Positions 1 to 8,117 of a stretch of 56,820 nt of DNA are shown here, in pieces. The stretch spans positions 1-56,820 of the forward strand of contig JAKOYD010000067.1 of the NCBI GenBank assembly GCA_029780695.1. Reading direction: 5' to 3'. The stretch comes from Pseudomonadota bacterium (lineage in GTDB: Bacteria > Pseudomonadota > Gammaproteobacteria > Burkholderiales > Burkholderiaceae_C). The notes beneath the pieces were generated by a model that made no database searches, was not told the origin of the DNA, and saw only the letters and a program-made list of their open reading frames with translations. A program made the position numbers and the translations under genes. Positions within the stretch are counted from its first letter, which is position 1. The number at the start of each line of letters is the position of its first letter.

Positions 1-1185
1 CTGCCAGTCGGCGCCGGATTGCAGGCGCACGTTGATCAGCACCTGGGGAAACAGCGGCACGTCGGCCAGCAATTCGGCCAGGCCGCGGCCCTGCTGGGCG
101 CAGGCTTGCAGCACCTGCAAGGCGCTGATGAGGCCGTCGCCGGTGGTGTGCTTGTCCAGCACCAGCAGGTGGCCCGAGCCCTCGCCGCCCAGCAGCCAGC
201 CGCGCTGGTGCAGCGCCTCCAGCACGTAGCGGTCGCCCACGTTGGCGCGCACGAAGTCGAAACCCTGCCGGCGCAGCGCCTGTTCCACCGCGAGGTTGGT
301 CATCAGCGTGCCGACCACGCCGGCCAGCCCGGGGCTGCGCTGGCCGGGGCCGCGCAGCGCGGCGTCGCGCGCCAGGCGGTCGGCGGCCAGCACGTAGAGC
401 AGTTCGTCGCCGTTGTAGAGGCGCCCCGCCGCATCGACCATTTGCAGCCGGTCGGCATCGCCGTCCAGCGCGACGCCGTAGTCGGCGCCGTGCTCGGTGA
501 CGGCGCGCACCAGCGCCTCGGGGTGCGTGGCGCCGACGCCGTGGTTGATGTTCAGCCCGTCCGGCGCGCAGCCGATGGCGACCACGTCGGCGCCCAGCTC
601 GTGGAACACCTTGGGCGCGATCTGGTAGGCCGCGCCGTGGGCGGCGTCCACCACGATCTTCAGGCCGCGCAGGCTGAGGTCGTTGTTGAAGCTGCTCTTG
701 CAGAACTCGATGTAGCGGCCGGCCGCGTCGTCCAGCCGGCGCGCGCGGCCCAGCGCGGCCGAGTCGGCCCACTGCGGCGGCTCGGCCAGCGCGGCCTCGA
801 CCTCGCGCTCCCAGGCGTCGGGCAGCTTGGTGCCGTGGGCGCTGAAGAACTTGATACCGTTGTCGGGGTAGGCGTTGTGGCTGGCGCTGATGACGGCGCC
901 CAGGCTGGCACGCTGCGCCCGCGTCAGGTAGGCCACGGCCGGCGTGGGCACCGGGCCCAGCAGCACCACGCCGGCGCCGGCGGAGTTCAGGCCCGATTCC
1001 AGCGCGCTCTCCAGCATGTAGCCGGAGATGCGCGTGTCCTTGCCGATCAGCACCACCGGGTTCGGCTGGTGGCGCTTGAGCACGCGGCCGACGGCGTGGC
1101 CCAGCCGCAGCACGAAGTCGGGCGTGATGGGCGTCTGCCCCACGGTGCCGCGGATGCCGTCGGTGCCGAAGTAGTGGCGGCTCAT
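1..1185 (-). CDS. glmM: Phosphoglucosamine mutase, 3' part beyond the window edge
   Basis: Converts glucosamine-6-phosphate to glucosamine-1-phosphate in the cytoplasm, the step before UDP-GlcNAc synthesis for peptidoglycan and lipid A. The first 395 codons are visible and the gene runs off the left edge. The ATG at 1185 gives a start [16 protein letters not shown] typical of the family. The phosphoserine loop [12 protein letters not shown] places the catalytic Ser at residue 102. The metal loop DGDADR is at 241-246 and the sugar-binding loop GGEGSGH at 333-339. It follows folP on the same strand, the classical ftsH-folP-glmM order. A family A repeat (1205-1258) occupies the short gap to folP. 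Confidence 0.97.
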   Translation of the reverse strand, partial: MSRHYFGTDGIRGTVGQTPITPDFVLRLGHAVGRVLKRHQPNPVVLIGKDTRISGYMLESALESGLNSAGAGVVLLGPVPTPAVAYLTRAQRASLGAVISASHNAYPDNGIKFFSAHGTKLPDAWEREVEAALAEPPQWADSAALGRARRLDDAAGRYIEFCKSSFNNDLSLRGLKIVVDAAHGAAYQIAPKVFHELGADVVAIGCAPDGLNINHGVGATHPEALVRAVTEHGADYGVALDGDADRLQMVDAAGRLYNGDELLYVLAADRLARDAALRGPGQRSPGLAGVVGTLMTNLAVEQALRRQGFDFVRANVGDRYVLEALHQRGWLLGGEGSGHLLVLDKHTTGDGLISALQVLQACAQQGRGLAELLADVPLFPQVLINVRLQSGADWQ

Positions 1186-1204
1186 GGGGTGTCTCCTGCT
1201 TTAT

Positions 1205-1258
1205 GAGTCAAATTGGCCTCCAGCGCCCGTCCATCAAGCGCTGGCAGCTATGATTTTA
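1205..1258 (-). repeat. Family A palindromic element spanning the folP stop codon
   Basis: On the minus strand it reads AAATCATAGCTGCC, then an imperfect hairpin CCAGCGC...GCGCTGG, then AGGCCAATTT. The last codons and the TGA stop of folP (1234-1236) lie inside it, so the C-terminal residues TKIIAASA are element-encoded. Confidence 0.8.
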
Positions 1259-2103
1259 GTAGTTTCCTCGACCTGCTTCCACACCGCCAGCGCCTGCACC
1301 GTCTCGCGCACGTCGTGCACGCGCACGATGCGCGCGCCGCGCTGCACCGCGATCAGCGCCGCCGCCACGCTGCCGGCCACGCGCGCCTCGGGCGGCGGCA
1401 CGGGCGCATCGCCCTGCACGGCCGCGCCGATGGACGACTTGCGCGACCAGCCCACCAGCAGCGGGTAGCCGGCCGCCAGCAACTCGTCCTGCCGCGCCAG
1501 CAGGGCGAAGTTCTGCGCCACGGTCTTGCCGAAGCCGATGCCCGGATCCAGCACGATACGGCTGCGCTGCACGCCGCGCGCTTGCAGCGCCTGCGCGGCC
1601 TGCTCCAGGAACAGCAGCACCTGCGGCACGGCGTCGCCCGCCATCGGCGCCGCCTGCATGGTCTGCGGGTCGCGGTGCATGTGCATCAGGCAGACGCCGC
1701 AGGCCGGGTGCCCGGCCACCACCTCCACCGCGCCGGGCCGGCGCAGCGCCCACACGTCGTTGACGATGTCGGCGCCGAGGCCCAGCACGGCGGCCATCAC
1801 CTCGGGCTTGCTGGTGTCCACCGAGACCGGCGCGCCCAGCGCCACCGCGCCGCGCACCACGGGCAGCACGCGCGCCAGTTCGTCGGTCAGCGGCACGGCG
1901 GGGCTGCCGGGGCGGGTGGATTCGCCGCCGATGTCGAGGATGTCGGCGCCGTCCTTCAGCAATTGCTCGCAGTGGCGCAGGGCCGAGGCGGCGTCGGCAA
2001 ACCGGCCGCCGTCGGAGAACGAGTCGGGCGTGACGTTGACGATGCCCATCACCCGCGGCCGGCTCAGGTCGATCTCGTGGCGGGTGGTCTTCCAGAGGGA
2101 CAT
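1234..2103 (-). CDS. folP: Dihydropteroate synthase
   Basis: Condenses 6-hydroxymethyl-7,8-dihydropterin pyrophosphate with p-aminobenzoate in folate synthesis; this is the sulfonamide target. The 289-aa product has normal length. It shows the family signatures GIVNVTPDSFSDGG (20-33), DIGGESTRPG (57-66) and, near the C-terminus, GWSRKSS, which contributes to the pterin/phosphate site. It lies between ftsH and glmM as in many proteobacteria, about 60 bp after ftsH, and is probably co-transcribed with it. The last eight or so codons and the stop codon fall within a family A repeat, so the extreme C-terminus is probably recent sequence. Confidence 0.97.
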   Translation of the reverse strand: MSLWKTTRHEIDLSRPRVMGIVNVTPDSFSDGGRFADAASALRHCEQLLKDGADILDIGGESTRPGSPAVPLTDELARVLPVVRGAVALGAPVSVDTSKPEVMAAVLGLGADIVNDVWALRRPGAVEVVAGHPACGVCLMHMHRDPQTMQAAPMAGDAVPQVLLFLEQAAQALQARGVQRSRIVLDPGIGFGKTVAQNFALLARQDELLAAGYPLLVGWSRKSSIGAAVQGDAPVPPPEARVAGSVAAALIAVQRGARIVRVHDVRETVQALAVWKQVEETTKIIAASA

Positions 2104-2164
2104 GGGGGAGCGGAAACGAAGCGCGGGGCACGAAGGCCCCGCGTGGATGGTTGCCGGCCTGCGG

Positions 2165-4075
2165 TCAGGCCGTGGTCGGCGCCGGATCGGGCTTGGCGGC
2201 GGGCGGCGTGCCGCTGCCGCCGGAGTACGGCGTGCGCGGCGTGAAGTCCTTGGGCGGACGCGGCGCGCGGCCGGCCATGATGTCGTCGAGCTGCTCGGTG
2301 TCGATGGTTTCCCATTCGAGCAGCGCCTTGGCCATGGCGTGCATCTTGTCCTGGTTGTCCTCGATCAGCTTGCGCGCCAGGGCGTACTGCTCGTCGATGA
2401 TGCGGCGCACCTCGGCGTCGACCTTCTGCATGGTCTCCTCCGAGATGTTGGTGGTCTTGGTGACGCTGCGGCCCAGGAATACCTCGCCCTCGTTCTCGGC
2501 ATAGACCATCGGGCCCAGGGCCTCGCTCATGCCGTACTTCATCACCATGTCGCGCGCCAGGTTGGTGGCGCGCTCGAAGTCGTTGCTGGCGCCGGTGGTC
2601 ATCTGGTTCATGAACACCTCTTCCGCGATGCGGCCGCCGAACAGCATGCTGATCTGGTTCAGCATGTAGTCCTTGTCGTAGCTGTAGCGGTCGTTCTCGG
2701 GCAGGCTCATGGTCACGCCCAGCGCGCGGCCGCGCGGGATGATGGTGACCTTGTGCACCGGGTCGCATTTGGGCAGCAGTTTGCCGATCAGTGCGTGGCC
2801 GGACTCGTGGTAGGCCGTGTTGCGGCGCTCTTCCTCGGGCATGACCATGCTCTTGCGTTCGGGGCCCATGAAGATCTTGTCCTTGGCCTTCTCGAAGTCC
2901 TGCATCTCGACCACGCGCGCGTTGCGGCGCGCGGCCATCAGCGCCGCCTCGTTGCACAGGTTGGCCAAGTCGGCACCACTCATGCCGGGCGTGCCGCGCG
3001 CGATGATGCTGGGGCTCACGTCCTGGCCGATCGGGATCTTGCGCATGTGCACGTTCAGGATCTGCTCGCGGCCGCGGATGTCGGGCAGCGTGACGTACAC
3101 CTGCCGGTCGAAGCGGCCGGGGCGCAGCAGGGCGGCGTCGAGAATGTCCGGGCGGTTGGTGGCGGCCACCACGATCACGCCCAGGTTGGTCTCGAAGCCG
3201 TCCATCTGCACGAGCATCTGGTTCTGCGTCTGCTCGCGCTCGTCGTTGCCGCCGCCCAGGCCGGCGCCGCGCTGGCGGCCCACCGCGTCGATTTCATCGA
3301 TGAAGATGATGCAGGGCGCGTTCTTCTTGGCGTTCTCGAACATGTCGCGCACGCGGGCCGCGCCCACGCCGACGAACATTTCCACGAAGTCGGAGCCCGA
3401 GATGCTGAAGAACGGCACCTTGGCCTCGCCGGCGATGGACTTGGCCAGCAGCGTCTTGCCGGTGCCGGGCGGGCCCACGAGCAGCAGGCCGCGCGGGATG
3501 CGGCCGCCCAGTTTCTGGAATTTCTGCGGGTCCTTCAGGAAGTCGACCACTTCCTTGACCTCTTCCTTGGCCTCGTCGCAGCCGGCGACGTCGGCGAAGG
3601 TGATGGTGTTGTTGTTTTCGTCGAGCATGCGCGCCTTGCTCTTGCCAAAGCTGAAGGCACCGCCCTTGCCGCCGCCCTGCATCTGGCGCATGAAGTACAC
3701 CCACACGCCGATCAGCAGCAGCATCGGACCCCAGCTGACCAGCAGCGTCATCAGCAGCGAGCCTTCTTCGCGCGGCTTGACGTCGAACTTGACGCCGTGG
3801 TTGATCAGGTCGCCCACCAGCCCACGGTCAAGATACGTGGCCTGCGTGCGCACGCGGCGGTCGTCGTTCATCTTGGCTACGATGTCGGTGCCGCCCTGCC
3901 CTTCCTGGATGGTGGCTTCCTTCACGCGGTTGTTGCGCACTTCTTCCAGAAAATCGGAATAGGCCATGTGACTGGCGCTGGCCATGCGGCCGCCGTCGAA
4001 CTGCTTGAACACAGTGAACAGCACCATGGCGATCACCATCCATACGGCGATCTTCGAGAACCATTGATTTTTCAA
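2165..4075 (-). CDS. ftsH: ATP-dependent zinc metalloprotease FtsH
   Basis: Membrane-anchored AAA+ protease that degrades membrane and short-lived cytoplasmic proteins, including LpxC and sigma-32 in E. coli. Two membrane segments (about 8-24 and 107-128) flank a periplasmic loop. Walker A GPPGTGKT is at 201-208, Walker B IIFIDEID at 256-263, the second region of homology around [20 protein letters not shown], and the zinc motif HESGH at 423-427. The 636-aa length is normal. The start is a TTG at 4075: the frame has a stop just upstream, and GGAG sits about 9 nt before the TTG. A hairpin followed by a T-run immediately upstream (4092-4114) may act as an attenuator. Confidence 0.97.
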   Translation of the reverse strand: MKNQWFSKIAVWMVIAMVLFTVFKQFDGGRMASASHMAYSDFLEEVRNNRVKEATIQEGQGGTDIVAKMNDDRRVRTQATYLDRGLVGDLINHGVKFDVKPREEGSLLMTLLVSWGPMLLLIGVWVYFMRQMQGGGKGGAFSFGKSKARMLDENNNTITFADVAGCDEAKEEVKEVVDFLKDPQKFQKLGGRIPRGLLLVGPPGTGKTLLAKSIAGEAKVPFFSISGSDFVEMFVGVGAARVRDMFENAKKNAPCIIFIDEIDAVGRQRGAGLGGGNDEREQTQNQMLVQMDGFETNLGVIVVAATNRPDILDAALLRPGRFDRQVYVTLPDIRGREQILNVHMRKIPIGQDVSPSIIARGTPGMSGADLANLCNEAALMAARRNARVVEMQDFEKAKDKIFMGPERKSMVMPEEERRNTAYHESGHALIGKLLPKCDPVHKVTIIPRGRALGVTMSLPENDRYSYDKDYMLNQISMLFGGRIAEEVFMNQMTTGASNDFERATNLARDMVMKYGMSEALGPMVYAENEGEVFLGRSVTKTTNISEETMQKVDAEVRRIIDEQYALARKLIEDNQDKMHAMAKALLEWETIDTEQLDDIMAGRAPRPPKDFTPRTPYSGGSGTPPAAKPDPAPTTA

Positions 4076-4091
4076 GGCCTTGCGCTCCAGT

Positions 4092-4114
4092 CAGAAAACC
4101 CGGCAATGCCGGGT
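4092..4114 (-). terminator. Hairpin with T-run between rlmE and ftsH
   Basis: On the minus strand a perfect 7-bp stem ACCCGGC/GCCGGGT with a 3-nt loop is followed by TTTTCT. It looks like a weak intrinsic terminator or attenuator, placed about 17 nt before the ftsH start codon. Confidence 0.55.
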
Positions 4115-4269
4115 ATATGCAGGTCATTTTAGGCATTTCAACCGTGGTGCGGTGCCCTGGCCACCCGCAGTCCACGTGAGAAACCGCCCTATTCACCCAA
4201 AAACGCCACCCGGCCGCTCCAGGCCCGGATACAAGCGGTTTCAATGCTTGACGCGCGTCAAGAAGACAC

Positions 4270-4935
4270 TCAACGCTCAACCACCTTCAGACCAATGCCC
4301 ACCAGAAAGGTTTCCGACGATTTGTCGCGCGACGCCTTGGGCTTGACCGGCTTGACCACGCGGAACGTTTCCTTGAACAGCTTCACCAGCTGGCTGTAGC
4401 CGCTGCCGTGAAACAGCTTGACCACCAGCGCGCCGTCGGGTTTGAGGTACGCGCGGGCGAAATCCACCGCCAGCTCCACCAGGTGGCTGATGCGCGCCGA
4501 GTCGCTGGATTCGATGCCCGACAGGTTGGGCGCCATGTCCGACACCACCACGTCCACCGGCTGGCCGCCCACGGCGTCGTGCAGGCGCGCCAGCACCGCG
4601 TCTTCGCGGAAGTCGCCCTGCAGAAAGGCCACGCCTTCGATCGGCTCCATGGGCAGGATGTCCAGCGCCACGATGGTGCCGTTCAGCTCGCCCACCGCCG
4701 CGCCGTCCGGCGACAGGCGGCGGCGCACGTACTGGCTCCAGGCGCCGGGCGTGCTGCCCAGGTCGACAACCCGCATGCCCGGCTTGATCAGGCCCAGCGT
4801 CTCGTCGATCTCCTTCAGCTTGTAGGCGGCGCGGGCACGGTAGCCTTCCTTCTGCGCCAGCTTGACGTAGGGGTCGTTCAGGTGGTCCGCAAGCCAGGCC
4901 TTGTTGACCTTCTTGCTCTTGGATTTGATTTTCAT
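4270..4935 (-). CDS. rlmE: 23S rRNA (uridine2552-2'-O)-methyltransferase
   Basis: FtsJ/RrmJ family. It 2'-O-methylates U2552 in the A loop of 23S rRNA late in 50S assembly, using S-adenosylmethionine. The 221-aa product starts [15 protein letters not shown] at ATG 4935. The SAM motif [10 protein letters not shown] is at 57-66. The expected catalytic tetrad is present as K39, D133 (in VSDMAPN), K173 and E208 (in SSETF). It precedes ftsH on the same strand, as in E. coli, separated by 194 bp holding a hairpin. It diverges from yhbY with only 21 bp between start codons, so the two promoters must overlap each other or the neighbouring coding sequence. Confidence 0.96.
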   Translation of the reverse strand: MKIKSKSKKVNKAWLADHLNDPYVKLAQKEGYRARAAYKLKEIDETLGLIKPGMRVVDLGSTPGAWSQYVRRRLSPDGAAVGELNGTIVALDILPMEPIEGVAFLQGDFREDAVLARLHDAVGGQPVDVVVSDMAPNLSGIESSDSARISHLVELAVDFARAYLKPDGALVVKLFHGSGYSQLVKLFKETFRVVKPVKPKASRDKSSETFLVGIGLKVVER

Positions 4936-4956
4936 GCTGGCCGGATAATACGTGCC

Positions 4957-5430
4957 ATGCCCCAGATCGAACTGACCCCCACCGAGCGCAAGGCGCACCG
5001 CGCCGACGCGCACCACCTGGACCCCGTGGTCATGATCGGGGGCGACGGCCTGACCGACGCCGTGCGCAAGGAAACCGACGCGGCGCTGAACGCCCACGGC
5101 CTGATCAAGATCCGCGTGCTGGGCGACGACCGCGCCGCGCGCGATGCCATCTACAGCCAACTGGCCGACGAGCTGAACGCCGCGCCCATCCAGCACATCG
5201 GCAAGCTGCTGGTGCTGTGGCGCCCCAAGCCCCAGAAGGCGCGCGCCGAGGACGAGGAACGCGGCGCCGGCCCCAAAGACGTGAAGGTGCTGAAGTACAG
5301 CAAGCGCGGCGGCCAGCGCCCCGAAGTGCGCGTGGTGCGCGTGCTGGGCAACCAGCGGCTGACGCCGGGCGGCAAGGTGAAGAAGGCGGCGCCCAAGCAG
5401 AAGTCGGTGAAGAAAAACCGAAATGATTGA
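4957..5430 (+). CDS. yhbY: YhbY/CRS1 family ribosome-associated RNA-binding protein
   Basis: Small RNA-binding protein of the CRM (CRS1-YhbY) domain family, associated with pre-50S particles in E. coli. The 157-aa product has the CRM domain in residues 1-95. Its start [20 protein letters not shown] and the [12 protein letters not shown] segment are characteristic, and the frame contains a glycine loop ([10 protein letters not shown]). The C-terminal ~60 residues are Lys/Arg-rich and low in complexity. The ATG at 4957 is chosen because the CRM domain starts there. It diverges from rlmE (21 bp between starts), the same arrangement as in E. coli. Confidence 0.93.
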   Translation: MPQIELTPTERKAHRADAHHLDPVVMIGGDGLTDAVRKETDAALNAHGLIKIRVLGDDRAARDAIYSQLADELNAAPIQHIGKLLVLWRPKPQKARAEDEERGAGPKDVKVLKYSKRGGQRPEVRVVRVLGNQRLTPGGKVKKAAPKQKSVKKNRND

Positions 5431-5490
5431 CTGCGCCCGTTATGTGGCGGGCGACACGCCGACGCCAAGCCTAACCGGATGACACAGTGT

Positions 5491-5581
5491 CGTCATTCCC
5501 GCGCAGGCGGGAATCCACGCCTCCATCGCCAACCGCGGTTTTGTACCCGTCGCATGGATTCACGCCTGCGCGGGAATGACG
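5491..5581. repeat. REP-like inverted repeat
   Basis: Two ~27-bp arms, CGTCATTCCCGCGCAGGCGG... at 5491-5517 and its near-perfect reverse complement at 5555-5581, flank a ~37-bp centre. Each arm also contains its own small palindrome (CCCGCGCAGGCGGG). It lies in the 229-bp gap between yhbY and the glycosyltransferase gene. Repeats of this kind are common between genes in proteobacteria. Confidence 0.8.
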
Positions 5582-5634
5582 GTGAGAGGGGTGAATTAGC
5601 GCCGACCGTGTTCGGTCCGGATGTTCGCCCGGTC

Positions 5635-5680
5635 AATCAAAAACCATAGCTTTCAACGCATGTCAGACCAGCGCCAACGG
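5635..5680 (+). repeat. Family A palindromic element overlapping a start codon
   Basis: Reads ATCAAAAACCATAGCTTTCAA, then CGCATGTCAGACCAGCGCC, then AACGGC. The probable start codon of the next gene (ATG 5660) falls inside the hairpin half of the element. Confidence 0.7.
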
Positions 5681-6415
5681 CACATTCTGTGCATGAAATG
5701 GGGCACCAAGTATGGCCCCGAATACGTCAACCGGCTGTACGGCATGGTGCGCCGGCATCTGTCGGGCGACTTCAACTTCGTCTGCCTGACCGATGACGCC
5801 ACCGGCATCCGGCCCGAGGTGCAGTGCCTGCCCATTCCACCGCTCAACCTGCACCTGAAGCCCGGCCAGCGCGACGGCGCGTGGAAGAAGCTGACCACCT
5901 TCGAGGCCGACCTGCACGGCCTGCGCGGCACGGCGCTGTTCCTGGACCTGGACGTGGTGGTGGTGGGCAGCCTGGACGATTTCTTCACCCAGCCGGGCGA
6001 ATTTCTCATCATCCACGACTACCCGCGCTTCTGGCGCTTTGGCGAACGCATCGTGGGCAATTCGTCGGTGTACCGCTTCACGTTGGGCGCGCATGCCGAC
6101 GTGCTGGCTTACTTTCGTGGCCACATGGAGGCGGTGCAAAAGCAATACCGCAACGAGCAGGAATACCTGTCGCACTTTCTGCACGCGCAAGGCAAGCTGA
6201 ACTACTGGCCGGCCGACTGGTGCCCGAGCTTCAAGTACCACGGCATTCCGGCCTGGCCCACCAATTACTGGAAGGCGCCGTTCGTGCCCCACAACGCGCG
6301 CATCGTCATCTTCCACGGCGAAGTGAATCCGCCCGATGCGCTGGCGGGCAAGCGCAACAAGCGCTTCGCGCACATCCAGCCCGCGCTGTGGGTGGCCGAC
6401 GCGTGGAAGGAATAA
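5660..6415 (+). CDS. Glycosyltransferase-like protein (DxD motif)
   Basis: A 251-aa protein with a DLD motif at 96-98 in TALFLDLDVVVVGSLDDFF. This is the metal/nucleotide-sugar site pattern of GT-A-fold glycosyltransferases. The N-terminal CMKWGTKYGPEYVNRLYGMV also looks like the start of the GT-A fold. No signal peptide or membrane segment is evident, so it is probably cytoplasmic and may act on surface polysaccharide. The start is uncertain: ATG 5660 lies within a family A element, and an ATG at 5693 (MKWGTKYG) would trim 11 residues. It stands alone and converges with the Kdo hydroxylase gene. The acceptor and donor cannot be told from sequence. Confidence 0.75.
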   Translation: MSDQRQRHILCMKWGTKYGPEYVNRLYGMVRRHLSGDFNFVCLTDDATGIRPEVQCLPIPPLNLHLKPGQRDGAWKKLTTFEADLHGLRGTALFLDLDVVVVGSLDDFFTQPGEFLIIHDYPRFWRFGERIVGNSSVYRFTLGAHADVLAYFRGHMEAVQKQYRNEQEYLSHFLHAQGKLNYWPADWCPSFKYHGIPAWPTNYWKAPFVPHNARIVIFHGEVNPPDALAGKRNKRFAHIQPALWVADAWKE

Positions 6416-6441
6416 CGCCGTCCGTCACGCCTGCGTCACGA

Positions 6442-6495
6442 CCAATTTCGCCGCTGGCGCTTGTCTGACCAGCGCCTGATGCTACCAAATCAATA
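6442..6495 (-). repeat. Family A palindromic element
   Basis: On the minus strand: ATTGATTTGGTAGCATCA, then hairpin arms GGCGCT...AGCGCC, then AGCGGCGAAATT. It is intergenic, between convergent genes. Confidence 0.8.
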
Positions 6496-6500
6496 GCGTC

Positions 6501-6592
6501 ATAGGGCAGGCATTCATGCCCGCGCAACGCTGGCCCCGCCTTGTGTTCACGTCACCACGCCCGATGCGGCGGACATGAATGCCCGCCCTATC
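6501..6592. repeat. Inverted repeat with ATAGGGCxGGCATTCATG arms
   Basis: The left arm ATAGGGCAGGCATTCATG (6501-6518) is repeated as its reverse complement at 6574-6592 with about one mismatch, around a ~55-bp centre. It sits between the converging glycosyltransferase and Kdo hydroxylase genes, so it could form a cruciform or stabilise both 3' ends. Confidence 0.75.
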
Positions 6593-6597
6593 GGATG

Positions 6598-7491
6598 TCA
6601 GCGCGCCACGCCGGTGCCCACGCCCACCAGCGGGCGCCCCACCAGCCGCGTCAAAATCGCCAGCGGACTCGACTGCGGATTCACCTCGCGCCCCGGCGGC
6701 AGGTACAGCGTCTGCTCCATCATGTACTGGCCGCTCATCACCGCGTGCGTGGCCTGGTCTGAGAAGCACACCCACACACTGCCGGGCGCGAAAGGCATGG
6801 TCAGCTGCGTGCCGTTCTTCTGGTAGTCCTCGTCGAACTTCATCAGGTCGTGCAGCTGCAACATCAGGTGGTCGTATTCGCTGCGCAGCGACTTGGTGGC
6901 GTGCACGGCGTTCAGTACCTTGGCCTGCCACAGACGGTAGGGTTTGGCCCGCGGCAGAAATCGCCGGGCGACGGTCTCGAAGTCTTCGCCCACGCGCCAC
7001 ACGCGCGGCACACCGTGGGGGTTGAGGTTGGTGAACACGCGCAGCAGCCGTTCGCCATAGCTGGGGCGCGACGGGAACGCGTCCACGTGCATGCGCTGGT
7101 CGTCGGCGCGCACCGACTGCGCCCGCGTCTCGACCTGCTTGGGTCGAAAGCTGGTCGGCGCCACGCGCAGCTGGCCGCGGTATTCGGGCAGCAAGCCGTC
7201 GATCAGTTGCAGCGCCTGGCGCCGGAAGCGCCCCACCATGGCGCCCAGCGCCTGCTGCTCGGCCGCGCTGCCGGCGGCGCCCTTCAGCACGCCGTCGGCA
7301 CCCAGGCTGACGTTGCGCGTGCCGGGCTTCAGCATGTCTTCGCGCAGCAGCGCCGTTTCGGCTGGCTGCAGGTCGAAGCCCAGCCGGGGGAAATGCAGCA
7401 CCTTGCCGGCCTCGACGGCGGCGGTCCAGTCAGGCTGGCTGCGCGCCTGGCGCCAGTCGGTGAAGTCGATCTCGACGATGGGTGAATTCAT
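6598..7491 (-). CDS. Kdo hydroxylase family protein (Fe(II)/2-oxoglutarate dioxygenase)
   Basis: A 297-aa protein resembling KdoO of Burkholderia and Yersinia. KdoO hydroxylates the 3-deoxy-D-manno-octulosonate (Kdo) of the LPS inner core to Ko. The iron-binding HxD is visible as H135-V-D137 in DDQRMHVDAFPSRPS. The distal His is probably H249 in SDQATHAVMSG, and conserved context includes RVFTNLNPHGVPRVWRVGE. The ATG at 7491 overlaps the TGA of the upstream DUF4149 gene (ATGA), indicating translational coupling. With the Lpx genes elsewhere in the window it fits a role in modifying the LPS core. KdoO was assigned by motif and overall resemblance only. Confidence 0.82.
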   Translation of the reverse strand: MNSPIVEIDFTDWRQARSQPDWTAAVEAGKVLHFPRLGFDLQPAETALLREDMLKPGTRNVSLGADGVLKGAAGSAAEQQALGAMVGRFRRQALQLIDGLLPEYRGQLRVAPTSFRPKQVETRAQSVRADDQRMHVDAFPSRPSYGERLLRVFTNLNPHGVPRVWRVGEDFETVARRFLPRAKPYRLWQAKVLNAVHATKSLRSEYDHLMLQLHDLMKFDEDYQKNGTQLTMPFAPGSVWVCFSDQATHAVMSGQYMMEQTLYLPPGREVNPQSSPLAILTRLVGRPLVGVGTGVAR

Positions 7492-7907
7492 GGCTTTGCT
7501 CCCCAATCGGCGGGCGCGCGCCACAGCACGGCGGCGGCGCACAGCCACTGCAACGCAAACATGGCGGTGCCCAACCCATGCCACAGCGCCAGATTGTCGC
7601 GCGCGCGAATGTGCGGCGCCGCGCCGAACTCGATCAGCAACGCCATCAGCAAGCCGAACACTATCAAAAACAGAGCTGTCCGCGCCCGCCCATCGGGCGC
7701 TGAAGCCTTGTTTTTATGCAAAAGCAACAGCACCACGCCGCACGCCACCGACACCCAGGTCTGCGCCGTGAACAGCCTGGCCGCCATGTTGCCCGCCATG
7801 GCGGCCGCGGGCAGAAACTTGAACAGCAGCGGCACCACCACGAAGCCAACCGCCGTCAGGCTGCCCCACCACAGCGCAGCGGCCAACAGGGCCAGCCTTT
7901 GCGTCAT
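7488..7907 (-). CDS. DUF4149 (TMEM205-like) inner-membrane protein
   Basis: A 139-aa protein with four predicted membrane segments (about 5-30, 43-63, 80-97 and 111-132). The first has the family pattern LWWGSLTAVGFVVVPLLF. The function of the family is unknown. It is coupled to the downstream Kdo hydroxylase by an ATGA overlap. Residues ~66-79 (NKASAPDGRARTALF), in the loop between TM2 and TM3, are encoded by a family A repeat read in frame, so the loop has probably been remodelled by the element. Confidence 0.85.
   Translation of the reverse strand: MTQRLALLAAALWWGSLTAVGFVVVPLLFKFLPAAAMAGNMAARLFTAQTWVSVACGVVLLLLHKNKASAPDGRARTALFLIVFGLLMALLIEFGAAPHIRARDNLALWHGLGTAMFALQWLCAAAVLWRAPADWGAKP
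7672..7712 (+). repeat. Family A palindromic element inside the DUF4149 gene
   Basis: The plus strand reads ATCAAAAACAGAGCTGTCC, then GCGCCCGCCCATCGGGCGC, then TGAAGCC. The gene on the opposite strand stays open through it, giving residues ~66-79. Confidence 0.65.
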
Positions 7908-7945
7908 TGACCAGCCCTGAAAAAACCAACGGCCGCCAAGCAGAC

Positions 7946-8117
7946 CATGCCAGCGAACGCCATGCCCCGACCTGTGCCGGGCATCGGCGTTGTTGCCCCG
8001 CGCGCAGCAGCGGGTACTGAGGTCTGCGACTCCAGGCCGGACTGCGCAGGCTTGGACAGACCAAAGAGCCGCTGCCTGCGGAAGCGAGCACCCAGGCGGC
8101 TGCGACTCAGGGCGGTG
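7946..8117 (+). repeat. Degenerate family B element abutting the greA stop codon
   Basis: Its left part CCAGCGAACGCCATGCCCC...CATCGGCGTTGTTGCCCC matches the left half of the family B copies at 29532 and 19155. Its right end GCGACTCAGGG-CGGTG meets the greA stop exactly where the other copies end. The centre has diverged. It accounts for most of the 210 bp between greA and the DUF4149 gene. Confidence 0.5.

Noticed and set aside
19..4132. Very long plus-strand frames opposite glmM, folP and ftsH (up to 868 codons)
   Set aside because: They are antisense to genes with clear catalytic motifs, have Ala/Arg/His-rich low-complexity translations and no family resemblance. High GC content leaves antisense frames open.
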